Shown piece by piece: positions 9,015-16,579 of a DNA stretch of 64,000 nt. Both the position numbers and the translations under genes were made by a program. The notes beneath the pieces are model-generated. The model had not been told where the DNA came from and did no database searches. It saw only the letters and a program-made list of their open reading frames with translations. The stretch comes from Tautonia rosea. GTDB taxonomy: Bacteria; Planctomycetota; Planctomycetia; Isosphaerales; Isosphaeraceae. Numbering within the stretch: the stretch's first letter is position 1; each line of letters starts with the position of its first letter. The DNA is taken from contig NZ_JABBYO010000010.1 of assembly GCF_012958305.1 (NCBI RefSeq), positions 62,001 to 126,000 of the forward strand, given 5' to 3'.

Positions 9015-9374
9015 CGGAACATCCTCGACAGAACCGGAGGATCATCGGGAGACGTGATCGGCACGATTGGCCGGAAGGTCATCCTATCGAGGGTGGTTGC
9101 TCGGCATCAATCCATTTCTTCCTGATGAAATGATGGAAAATCGAGGCGTTTTCTGTCGGGGGATCGTTCGCGAGAATCGGCGCAATCCGAAGAATCGCTC
9201 AATTCGAGCAAGGACTCGGGCCGAAGATCCGAGATGAGCCGGACTCGTTGCCGGGCGCCTGGACTGCGATCGGAGGCCGATTCCGAGCGACAGGATCGGA
9301 ACAAGGGCGCGGCGGGCAAAGACGGGTCAGGAGGGGCTCGGGGCACGGAAAACGCCGGGAGCGGGGTGCTTCGG
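9015..9374. other. Divergent intergenic region
   Basis: These 360 bases separate divergent genes. The section near 9111-9160 is AT-richer than its surroundings and overlaps the minus-strand promoter candidate. The open frame running from 9234 into the next gene is R/S/G-rich and lacks a ribosome binding site, so I treat it as non-coding. I see no repeat or hairpin. Confidence 0.45.
9081..9110 (-). promoter_or_regulatory. Candidate sigma70-type promoter for the secreted protein gene
   Basis: On the minus strand, TTGATG (9110-9105) and TAGGAT (9086-9081) are separated by 18 bases, each matching consensus at four of six positions. The expected start near 9074 leaves a leader of about 60 bases before the ATG at 9014. 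Confidence 0.4.
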
Positions 9375-11201
9375 ATGACTGCGATCGGGTGGAAGCGAAG
9401 CGGGGCGGTCGTGGGGCGTCCGGGCAAGGCGGCTCGCAGGAAGAGGGCGCTGACCGGGGCGGTCGAGGCGTTGGAGCCTCGGGTCGTGATGGCCACCTTC
9501 ATGGTCACCAGCGCCGCCGATACCGGGCCGGGGACGCTTCGGGATGCGATCACGCAGGCGAACCGGGTGCTCCGCGAGGCGCATGTCATCAGCATTGCGC
9601 CGGAGGTCTCGGGGCCGATCGTGCTCAACAGCGCCTTGCCGACGCTCGTGGGGGAGGTGGAGCTTTCCGGCCCCGAAGGGACTCAGGTGGCGATCGTTCG
9701 GAGCAACGCTCCGGACACTCCGGAGTTCCGGCTCCTGACGGTGGGCAAGTCGGCCAAGGTCACGGTCAATCGCCTGGCGTTTTCGGGCGGTCAGGCCCAG
9801 TTCGGCGGCGGCATTCTGAACGATGGGCAACTGCTCTTGATGGACAGCGACGTGTCGGGGAACGTCGCTGGGGCGAAGGGAGGGGGGATCTACAATACGG
9901 GGGCCATCACGATCGGCGCGTCGTCGATCCGGGACAACGTGGCCGAAGGGGTGAGGTCGATCGGCTTCGGCCCGGCGGGGATTGGCCGGGGCGGAGCGAT
10001 CTTCAACTCGAACAGCCTGACACTTTCTTCCAGCTCCGTGACTGGCAACTCGACCAACCGAGAAGGCGGAGCGATCTGGAATTCCGGCTGGACGAGCATC
10101 AACACGAGCCTGTTCGCAGGGAACTCGGCCGAGGCGTTTGTGGCGGCTCCCGGCCGGGTGCCGATCGGCCGGGGCGGGGCGGTGTACAACACCTCGGTGC
10201 TTCATGTGAACGGCAGCACCCTGACCGACAATCTCGCCAACCAGCAAGGGGGAGCCGTGTACAGCAACGTCACGCGCCCCCGAATCGAACCGTCGTCGAT
10301 CACCTCGTCGATCGTGGCCGACAACGTTGTTGACGATGTGTTCGTGCGGTTCGGGCCGTTTGAATTTCGGGGACCGAACCTCGTGGGGAAGGTCTCAGGG
10401 AGGACGACCGGCACGATCTCGATGCCCGGGGTCGATCCGATGCTCGCTCCGCTTGGTCTCTATGGCGGGTCGCTGCTGGCCCGACCCCCGTTGCCAGGGA
10501 GCCCGGCCATCGGGGCGGGATTGTTCAACCCCGCGTTCCAGACCGACATGCGAGGGGCCGCCCGGTCCGACGGGGCGACCGATCTGGGGGCGCTCCAGGC
10601 CCTGCCGTTTTCGCTCCTCGTCGAGTCGGGGAGCGGCCAGGAGGCGATGGCCGGCGAGCCGTTCGCCGCGCCGATCGTCGTGCGGCTCGTGGCGGAAGGG
10701 GGCGGGGGAGCGATCGAAGGGGGCCAGGTCGTCTTCACGGCTCCGGCCGAGGGGGCCTCGGCCGTGCTGGTCGGCAACCCGGCGCGGGTCAACGCGGAGG
10801 GGATCGCCGAGATCCGGGCGATTGCCAATGGAATTCCGGGTACCTTCGAGGTGGTTGTCGAATCGGCTGGGGCCGAGGAACCGGTGACCGTCACCCTGAC
10901 CAATGTCGATCCCGGGCCCGGCCTCGGCGACCCGGCGCCGACCTCGTCGGCCGAGCTACCGATCGTCACCACCGCCCGCCAGGCGGTCGAGGATCTGCGA
11001 ACGGCTCTGCCGAGGCCGTCTCAGGTGGCTCCGACCGTGCGTGCTCGGGCGGCGGCGCTGGCTCGAGAGCTTCAGCAGTCGTTAAGCTCGGCCGTCGAGC
11101 CGGCCCGATCGTTGCATCCGAGCGTGGCTCGGGTGCTCGATCAACTTCGTGATCGGAACGGGTCGAGCAGCAGTCCGGGCACGCCGATCTCGACGACCTG
11201 A
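9375..11201 (+). CDS. Secreted right-handed beta-helix protein with LEPR-type leader and Ig-like domain
   Basis: The predicted protein has 608 residues. A basic N-terminus leads to ALEPRVVMATF, a variant of the LEP-x-R leader found on large planctomycete surface proteins, which replaces a classic signal peptide. Residues of about 45-370 repeat GGGIxNxGxLxLxxSxVxGN, the ladder pattern of right-handed parallel beta-helices (polymorphic outer membrane/pectate-lyase-like). A bacterial Ig-like domain follows (about 410-515), with GGQVVFTAP and a GTFEVVV strand. Surface adhesion or polysaccharide binding is likely; enzymatic activity is not evident. The ATG at 9375 follows a purine-rich GGGAGCGGGG; an earlier ATG at 9234 is less credible. 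The 3' end overlaps nnrE by 61 bases on the opposite strand. Confidence 0.75.
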   Translation: MTAIGWKRSGAVVGRPGKAARRKRALTGAVEALEPRVVMATFMVTSAADTGPGTLRDAITQANRVLREAHVISIAPEVSGPIVLNSALPTLVGEVELSGPEGTQVAIVRSNAPDTPEFRLLTVGKSAKVTVNRLAFSGGQAQFGGGILNDGQLLLMDSDVSGNVAGAKGGGIYNTGAITIGASSIRDNVAEGVRSIGFGPAGIGRGGAIFNSNSLTLSSSSVTGNSTNREGGAIWNSGWTSINTSLFAGNSAEAFVAAPGRVPIGRGGAVYNTSVLHVNGSTLTDNLANQQGGAVYSNVTRPRIEPSSITSSIVADNVVDDVFVRFGPFEFRGPNLVGKVSGRTTGTISMPGVDPMLAPLGLYGGSLLARPPLPGSPAIGAGLFNPAFQTDMRGAARSDGATDLGALQALPFSLLVESGSGQEAMAGEPFAAPIVVRLVAEGGGGAIEGGQVVFTAPAEGASAVLVGNPARVNAEGIAEIRAIANGIPGTFEVVVESAGAEEPVTVTLTNVDPGPGLGDPAPTSSAELPIVTTARQAVEDLRTALPRPSQVAPTVRARAAALARELQQSLSSAVEPARSLHPSVARVLDQLRDRNGSSSSPGTPISTT

Positions 11202-11821
11202 ACGGTGCCGGTCCAGTCGGAGGCCCCCGGCGCGTCGAAGCCGCGCTTGCGGGCGACAAAGCTGGTCGTCACCTGAGCCCGGACGGCAACGCCGAGGGGC
11301 TGACCGGTGTCGCAGTCGAGCCCCGAGGGAAGGTCGAGCGCGAGTACCGGTTTTGCCGAGGCGTTGACCGTTTCGATCATGTCGCGGAGCAAGCCCTCGA
11401 CCGCCCGGGTCAGGCCGGTCCCGAGCAGGCCGTCGACGACCCAGTCGGCCCAGGACAGCTCGGTGGCGAGGTCGTTTGTATCGGTCAAGGTGCGTTGATC
11501 GAACCCGGCGCGGTGGAGGATGGCGTGCTGGGCGGCGGGGTCGCCCCGGAGCTGGTCGGCGGAGACGGTCCATCGGACGCGGACGGGCCATCCCCAGGCG
11601 TCGAGGTGTCGGGCGACGACCGCGCCGTCTCCGCCGTTGTTGCCTGGTCCGCAGAGGATGAGCACGGGCCTCGGCTCGGGTCCGGCGGCGTCTCGGAGGC
11701 AAGCGGCGGCCCCTCGGCCGGCGTTCTCCATCAGGACGAGGGTGGGCAGACCCAGCTCGTCGGCGGCCCGGAGGTCGATGCTGCGAACCTCGTCGCGCGA
11801 GAGGGGGCGCAGGGTGGGCAT
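11141..11821 (-). CDS. nnrE: NAD(P)H-hydrate epimerase (YjeF_N domain)
   Basis: The predicted protein has 226 residues and catalyses R/S epimerisation of hydrated NAD(P)H, a metabolite-repair step. Visible family blocks are the N-terminal LSRDEVRSIDxRAxxELG, LMENAGRGAA, the nucleotide-binding GPGNNGGDG, and DLPSGLDCDTG with the catalytic Asp region. It is a stand-alone epimerase: the ADP-dependent dehydratase domain (NnrD) usually fused at the C-terminus is absent and is not next door. The ATG at 11821 gives a normal N-terminus; longer open frames upstream are not family-like. Its last 61 bases overlap the beta-helix gene tail to tail. It is divergent from the FmdB gene. Confidence 0.92.
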   Translation of the reverse strand: MPTLRPLSRDEVRSIDLRAADELGLPTLVLMENAGRGAAACLRDAAGPEPRPVLILCGPGNNGGDGAVVARHLDAWGWPVRVRWTVSADQLRGDPAAQHAILHRAGFDQRTLTDTNDLATELSWADWVVDGLLGTGLTRAVEGLLRDMIETVNASAKPVLALDLPSGLDCDTGQPLGVAVRAQVTTSFVARKRGFDAPGASDWTGTVQVVEIGVPGLLLDPFRSRS

Positions 11822-11874
11822 GGCGTCGTCTCCTCGACCGAAAGGGAGCGACCGGGACGAGACGGGACCTTGCG

Positions 11875-11905
11875 TTGACGGCCCGGCAACCTCGGCCTCT
11901 ATAAT
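11875..11905 (+). promoter_or_regulatory. Promoter candidate upstream of the FmdB gene
   Basis: TTGACG (11875-11880) and a perfect TATAAT (11900-11905) are separated by 19 bases, slightly long. Transcription would start near 11912, giving a leader of about 118 bases before the FmdB-type gene. Confidence 0.5.
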
Positions 11906-12029
11906 ACCGACATGCCCTCCGATCCGACGACCGACAGCTCGTCATCTCGAATGGATCGGGCCGGTGATGCGATCGACGCAGACCCGCAAACGACGATTTG
12001 ATCCGATCCGCCTGGAGCCCCTGACGACC

Positions 12030-12278
12030 ATGCCCTTATACGAATACCACTGCGAGACCTGTGATCGAGACTTCGAGGCGCTTGTTCGATCGGCGAGCGA
12101 CTCGCCCAAGTGCCCGTCGTGCGGGAGCGTGGAACTGACGAAGCAGTTCAGCGTGCCGGCCTCGGCCCGGTCGAGCGGCGCGGCCTCCTCGTCCCTTCCG
12201 GTCTGCGACGCCCCGATGCCCGCCGGAGGCTGCGGCGCCATGGGCTGCGGCGGCGGCTTCTGCGCGATGGATAACTGA
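12030..12278 (+). CDS. FmdB-family zinc-ribbon protein
   Basis: The predicted protein has 82 residues. The FmdB/CxxC_CxxC regulatory domain is complete: MPLYEYHCETCDRDFE with the first Cys pair, then CPSCGS with the second pair, and the typical KQFS that follows. The C-terminus is Cys/Gly-rich (CGAMGCGGGFC) and may bind another metal. Family members are annotated as putative regulators, but biochemical roles are unclear. The ATG at 12030 gives the conserved MPLYEY start, with GGAG 12 bases upstream, which is somewhat far. A 170-residue in-frame extension upstream is not family-like. A TATAAT promoter element lies about 125 bases upstream. Confidence 0.88.
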   Translation: MPLYEYHCETCDRDFEALVRSASDSPKCPSCGSVELTKQFSVPASARSSGAASSSLPVCDAPMPAGGCGAMGCGGGFCAMDN

Positions 12279-12503
12279 TCGAGCAGGCCACCGGCGCTGC
12301 CTCGCTGGCCAACCCGCTCGAAAAAAATCAAGACGACAGGTGGCGGTGCGCGCCCTAAGGTTGATTCAAGTCAACGGGGCGCGATGCGGCGTTGCCCGGG
12401 TCGATGATGATGCCAATCTCCTCCGGCGATCGAGGCGGGAGGGGCCGGGATCGCCGTCCGTCCGCCCGTTCGAAGCGTTGATCGCTTCGAGAAGGGAAGT
12501 CTC

Positions 12504-12740
12504 ATGGCCCTCTGGTTGGGTTGGTTCCTGGACGTCCGATTGCACCTGACCCTGCTTGTGGCGTTCCTGTTCGCGACGCTTCTGAGTGAGCCGTCGAAGC
12601 CCTGGCCGGAGCGCCCCTGGAGGGCCGAGCGCCTGGTGCAGCGTCAGCAGGAGTATGAGCGTTCGCTGGCGTTGGCCGCCCCCGGCACCTCGCACGACGA
12701 ATCGCTCAGGTTGGCGTCGGGCTCAACCGAGGCGCCGTGA
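12504..12740 (+). CDS. Small predicted membrane protein
   Basis: The predicted protein has 78 residues. The first 28 form one hydrophobic helix (LWLGWFLDVRLHLTLLVAFL), and the rest is charged and probably cytosolic, with WPERPWRAERLVQRQQEYE. AGAAGGGAAG lies shortly before the ATG. I recognise no family. The size, ribosome binding site and clean hydrophobic segment favour a real gene, but the overlapping frames in this GC-rich region mean it could be spurious. It stands alone between the FmdB gene and dnaA. Confidence 0.45.
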   Translation: MALWLGWFLDVRLHLTLLVAFLFATLLSEPSKPWPERPWRAERLVQRQQEYERSLALAAPGTSHDESLRLASGSTEAP

Positions 12741-12790
12741 GAGCGCCCGGATCGCGCCAGCCGGACCTGTGGAAGGGCCGTGCCGTAACT

Positions 12791-12832
12791 TGGCGCGAGC
12801 GTTCCACTTCCTATTCGCGCCAGGTGGCGCCA
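12791..12832. repeat. TGGCGCGA inverted repeat plus TGGCGCCA palindrome upstream of dnaA
   Basis: TGGCGCGA (12791-12798) and its exact complement TCGCGCCA (12815-12822) have a 16-base spacer. The related palindrome TGGCGCCA follows at 12825-12832. The cluster sits 18 bases before a promoter-like element of dnaA and could be an operator. Confidence 0.45.
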
Positions 12833-12849
12833 GCGCCCCTCGAAGCTGA

Positions 12850-12878
12850 TTGACTTCGGATCGATTGGGGCGCATATC
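12850..12878 (+). promoter_or_regulatory. Promoter candidate for dnaA
   Basis: TTGACT (12850-12855) and CATATC (12873-12878) are separated by 17 bases. The -35 is good and the -10 is weak (three of six). It would give a leader of about 140 bases before the dnaA ATG. Confidence 0.4.
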
Positions 12879-13026
12879 CCCCTAGGTTCGTCGTGCCGTC
12901 CTTGAAGATCGGGCAGGCCGATGGGCGATCATTGCCTAGATGATCGTCGTGTCTGGGCCGATCGGTCGTCTCAAGGGCGATTCGGCGCGTGGTGCACTCC
13001 GCGGATGAGGGGGGGAGAGGTCGATC

Positions 13027-14478
13027 ATGGTCGATCGGCGGTTCGAGCATGAGCCGGCCTTGCGGGCGGCGGTGGCGGAGCGAGTCGGCGAGTCTCGCTT
13101 CGGTCTCTGGTTCGGCGACGAGGTCCGGCTCGGCGTCGAGGGGGACTGCCTGACCGTTGGCGTCCCGAATCGGTTTTTCCGGGACTGGATCCGGGGCAAG
13201 TACGCTCGCGAGCTTTCGGCCGTAGGGGAGCAAGTTGCCGGCCGTCGCCTGGATTTAGCCTTCGAAGTGGCCGATGAGCTGGAGCCGGGGGTCGGCGAGG
13301 TCGCTCCTGCCCCTCCCGACCGCTCTCAGCCGGATGACCGTCGCCGGGGGCCTTCGGTGCCGTTGCCTTCGTCGACCCCCTCGGCTCCGGTCGATCAGCC
13401 CGCGCCGAGGCCCCCGGTCGATCACCCCCGGTCGCGTCGGGCAAGGGCCCTCCGAAGGCTTGATCAGTTCGTGCCCGGACCCGGGAGCCGTCTGGCCCTG
13501 GCTGCCTGCATCGAGATGGCGGAGTCGCCGGGCTCGGCGTTCAACCCGCTCGTGATCCACGGTGGGATTGGCCTGGGCAAGACGCACCTCCTTGAGGGAG
13601 TGGCCGATTCGATCGCGCGGCGGCACCCCGGCATGAGGGTGGTCCATCAGACGGCCGAGGCGTTCACCAACAGCTTCCTCGAAGCGATGCGAGCCGGAAC
13701 GCTCAACGCCTTTCGCTCCCGCTACCGCAGTGCCGAGGTGTTGATTCTCGACGATGTGCACTTCTTGACCTCGAAGCGAGCGACGCAGGATGAGTTCCAG
13801 CACACTTTTGACGCGCTAGTGTCCTCGGGAGCCTCGGTGGTGCTGGCCAGCGATCAGCATCCGAGGCTCATTCCGAAGCTCTCCGACGAGCTGGCAACTC
13901 GGTTGCTCGGCGGCATGGTGGTGAAGCTGGACGCCCCCGATCCAACCACCCGGCGCGCCTTGCTGAACGCAAAGGCCGCCGCGCGGGGCATTGAGCTGCC
14001 CGAAGCGGTGGCCTCGTACATCGCCGAGCACCTTCGGACGAGTGTCCGAGAACTGGAAGGGGCCTTGCACAGCGTGCTGGCTCACGCCACCTTGACCGGC
14101 AAGCGGCTCGACCTGAACCTGGCGAAATCGGCCCTCCGCGACACGATCCGCCACACGGCGCAGGCGGTCGCTCTGCGCGACATCGAACGGGCCGTGGCCT
14201 CGTTGTTCGACCTGCCGCCCGATGCCTTGAAGTCCGACGGCCGATCCCGAGCCGTCACCCATCCCCGCATGCTCGCCATGTACCTGGCCCGCAAGCACAC
14301 CGGGGCGGCCTACAGTGAGATTGGCCGTTACTTTGGCGGCCGCAATCATTCGACGGTCATCTCGGCCGAGAAAAAGGTCCGCGCCTGGCTTCAGGACGAG
14401 CAGCGACAGTCGTTGCTGGCCGGCTTCGAGACGATGGGACAGATCCTTTCAGCCGTCGAGCGAGCGCTGGGGACCTGA
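13027..14478 (+). CDS. dnaA: Chromosomal replication initiator protein DnaA
   Basis: The predicted protein has 483 residues and all four DnaA domains. Domain I (residues 1-85) includes FGDEVRLGVEGDCLTVGVPN. A proline-rich linker runs from about 90 to 138. The AAA+ domain has Walker A GGIGLGKT (179-186), Walker B LILDDVHF (239-246), and sensor regions including RLLGGMVVKLDAPD. Domain IV has the DNA-binding signature GGRNHSTVISAEKKV (from residue 437). It initiates replication at oriC. It is not followed by dnaN or recF, unlike most bacteria, and no consensus DnaA-box cluster (TTATCCACA) is visible nearby, so the origin may be elsewhere. A second dnaA in this genome is possible. The next gene is a glycosyltransferase. 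Confidence 0.93.
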   Translation: MVDRRFEHEPALRAAVAERVGESRFGLWFGDEVRLGVEGDCLTVGVPNRFFRDWIRGKYARELSAVGEQVAGRRLDLAFEVADELEPGVGEVAPAPPDRSQPDDRRRGPSVPLPSSTPSAPVDQPAPRPPVDHPRSRRARALRRLDQFVPGPGSRLALAACIEMAESPGSAFNPLVIHGGIGLGKTHLLEGVADSIARRHPGMRVVHQTAEAFTNSFLEAMRAGTLNAFRSRYRSAEVLILDDVHFLTSKRATQDEFQHTFDALVSSGASVVLASDQHPRLIPKLSDELATRLLGGMVVKLDAPDPTTRRALLNAKAAARGIELPEAVASYIAEHLRTSVRELEGALHSVLAHATLTGKRLDLNLAKSALRDTIRHTAQAVALRDIERAVASLFDLPPDALKSDGRSRAVTHPRMLAMYLARKHTGAAYSEIGRYFGGRNHSTVISAEKKVRAWLQDEQRQSLLAGFETMGQILSAVERALGT

Positions 14479-14526
14479 CGCGGGGCTGAGCCCTCCCCTC
14501 GGGGCCGGGTCGAGGGGGGCGGCGAA

Positions 14527-14548
14527 GGCTTGGGCGATGGTCCAAGCC
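14527..14548 (+). terminator. Hairpin downstream of dnaA
   Basis: GGCTTGG (14527-14533) pairs with CCAAGCC (14542-14548) around an eight-base loop, about 50 bases after the dnaA stop. There is no U-run, so this is a weak terminator call. Confidence 0.35.
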
Positions 14549-14646
14549 CTTCATGGATCGCCGTATGGAGATGGATGCAAGTTCGGGCGCCCGCCGTAGT
14601 AACGCCAGAAAAAGCGGGGGAAACGCCGGAGACGGCTCGATTGGCG

Positions 14647-14675
14647 TTGCCCCTGTCCGGTCCTCCAAGTATAGT
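14647..14675 (+). promoter_or_regulatory. Promoter candidate for the glycosyltransferase pair
   Basis: TTGCCC (14647-14652) and TATAGT (14670-14675) are separated by exactly 17 bases, a good sigma70-type match. Transcription would start near 14682, about 86 bases before the ATG at 14768. Confidence 0.5.
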
Positions 14676-14767
14676 CCGCCGTCGCCTCACTCGATTGGGT
14701 CGGTGTGTTCCGTAATGAGACACTGCCGACAGAGCCGAGTGCGATTTGCTCACGGAGGAGCCGGACT

Positions 14768-16579
14768 ATGGGAGCGTTGGCAGCGGCGCAAATCGGCCGT
14801 GAACAGCCGGTTCGCGTGCATCGTCCTGAGGAGCGTGCGTTACTGGACGTTCCTCTCCGAGCGGCGATCGCAGCGAATACCGCCGAGGCAAGCATCCTCT
14901 GGACCGAGATCCTGGGCGCGTTCTTTGACCGGCAGGCGGCGGTTCGGCTCGTCCGAGAGACCAATCAACGCGTTCACAACCGCTGGAGGCCGAAGCTTGC
15001 GCTGGTCCTCCCTGCGGATTTCTCGGTCGATCGACCCTCGCATCAAGCCGATCTGACCGTGGCGCTCGAAGTGCTGGCGGCAACCGTCACGCAGTACAAT
15101 CTTGAAGTCATCAGCAACAGTCCCGAGGCGTCTCGCCTGTTCGCCGAGGTTCGACCGTATTCGGCCGAGGCCGTGGCCGGCTCTGTCGGCGCCCTGGTGA
15201 TCGGCTCCAACGCCCTGAACGACGAGGTCGCGGCCATTCGGCCAAGCCGTCGTGTGGCAGCCGACCCCTGCGCCTTCCGAACTGAGGCCCATCGGATCGT
15301 CTTCGAGCAAGGGGGGCTCGATTGGCCCTTCGAACCTGCCGATGATGCCGAGGTGATCGGGGCGATTCCGCCAGACGTTTCCGCGTTCGTGGATGAGAAC
15401 GACGAGGTCCCGGCCTTCCTCGATGCGCTCCGGAGGCTCGCAACGGCGGGATTGGCGCTGCGGATCACGCTCTCGGCCCGATCGGATCATGCCTTCGCCG
15501 AATCCGTTCGAGCCGCCCTGGCTGACGTTCCTCAGATCGAGGTCGGGCCGGCTCCGGTCCGGACCTCGGAGTCCGAGTCCGAGCCCCTCGGTTTTGTCCT
15601 GAGCAACGAGCCGATCGCGCTGTTGACCCGGCGCGATTCGAGCCGACCGGCGTTTCTCTTCCACGAAGGGCGGTTTCACTGGGTTGACGCGGAAGGGCTC
15701 TCTCGGTCTTCGCTATACCTGCACCGTGGCGAGGAGCAGCACGAGGGGACCCTGCTCGGCACCTGGTTGGAGCCCTGCGCCGACCGGTCGAGAGACCGCA
15801 CCGGCGTAACAGTGACCCAGACGACTTCCGAACCACTGGTCAGCATCGTCGTTCCGGTCTACGACCGAACGACCGAGCTGATTCGCCTGGCCTCGTCGAT
15901 CTTCAATCAGTCGTATCCGTGGATCGAGGTGGTTTTTGTCAGCAACGGCAGCCCCCCCGAGACGCTCGAAGCCCTTCGGCTGGCCGAGGGGCACCTGATG
16001 AAGCACCGCTTCCGGGTCCGGATCATCGAGATTCCCGAGCCTTGCGGCTCGGCCACGATCCCGAGGGACGTCGGAATCCGCTCGGCCTCGGGGGACCTGA
16101 TCTGCGTGCTCGACTCGGATGACTGGCTGGAGCCTGGATTCTTCCACTTCCTGACAGTCCCGGGCGGCTCCTGGCGAGACGACACGATCGTGTACCCGAA
16201 GAAGGTCTTCCGGGACTTCGGCCGAACGATGCGAGAGGGATTCCCCTGGAATACCCCGCTCGCCGGACCGGGAACCGTCGAATCGCAGACCCTTCCGGCG
16301 ACGCTCCGGAAGCTGGGGAACTTCCTCTGCAATTCGGGGGTCTGCTTCTCGAAGGCGCTGTTTCAGCGGGCCGGAGGGATCGATCATCGCCTGCACTACG
16401 GCGAGGACCTGTACCTCTGGTGGCGGATGGCCCTGGCCGGGGCTCGGGCCGAAGGGCATGACGGTCTGGTGAACATCGCCCTTCATCCGGGGAACAACGA
16501 GCTGGCTGTGGGAGAGGATGGCCGGCTCGGGGAGGCCGTCGAGCTAGCATGCGATCGGGGGCAAAGCCAATGGCTGTGA
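14768..16579 (+). CDS. Glycosyltransferase, GT2 domain at the C-terminus
   Basis: The predicted protein has 603 residues. The last 245 or so are a GT-A family 2 glycosyltransferase: it opens with LVSIVVPVYDR (about residue 357), has the donor/metal motif LDSDDW (D449, D451, D452), and ends with HYGEDLYLWWRM, the usual acceptor-side ED region. The first 350 residues are an alpha/beta region that I do not recognise; it may be a second, degenerate transferase or a regulatory domain. It probably adds sugars to a surface or extracellular glycan. The ATG at 14768 follows ACGGAGGAGCC. The stop overlaps the next glycosyltransferase start by 10 bases, so the two are translationally coupled. Confidence 0.8.
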   Translation: MGALAAAQIGREQPVRVHRPEERALLDVPLRAAIAANTAEASILWTEILGAFFDRQAAVRLVRETNQRVHNRWRPKLALVLPADFSVDRPSHQADLTVALEVLAATVTQYNLEVISNSPEASRLFAEVRPYSAEAVAGSVGALVIGSNALNDEVAAIRPSRRVAADPCAFRTEAHRIVFEQGGLDWPFEPADDAEVIGAIPPDVSAFVDENDEVPAFLDALRRLATAGLALRITLSARSDHAFAESVRAALADVPQIEVGPAPVRTSESESEPLGFVLSNEPIALLTRRDSSRPAFLFHEGRFHWVDAEGLSRSSLYLHRGEEQHEGTLLGTWLEPCADRSRDRTGVTVTQTTSEPLVSIVVPVYDRTTELIRLASSIFNQSYPWIEVVFVSNGSPPETLEALRLAEGHLMKHRFRVRIIEIPEPCGSATIPRDVGIRSASGDLICVLDSDDWLEPGFFHFLTVPGGSWRDDTIVYPKKVFRDFGRTMREGFPWNTPLAGPGTVESQTLPATLRKLGNFLCNSGVCFSKALFQRAGGIDHRLHYGEDLYLWWRMALAGARAEGHDGLVNIALHPGNNELAVGEDGRLGEAVELACDRGQSQWL

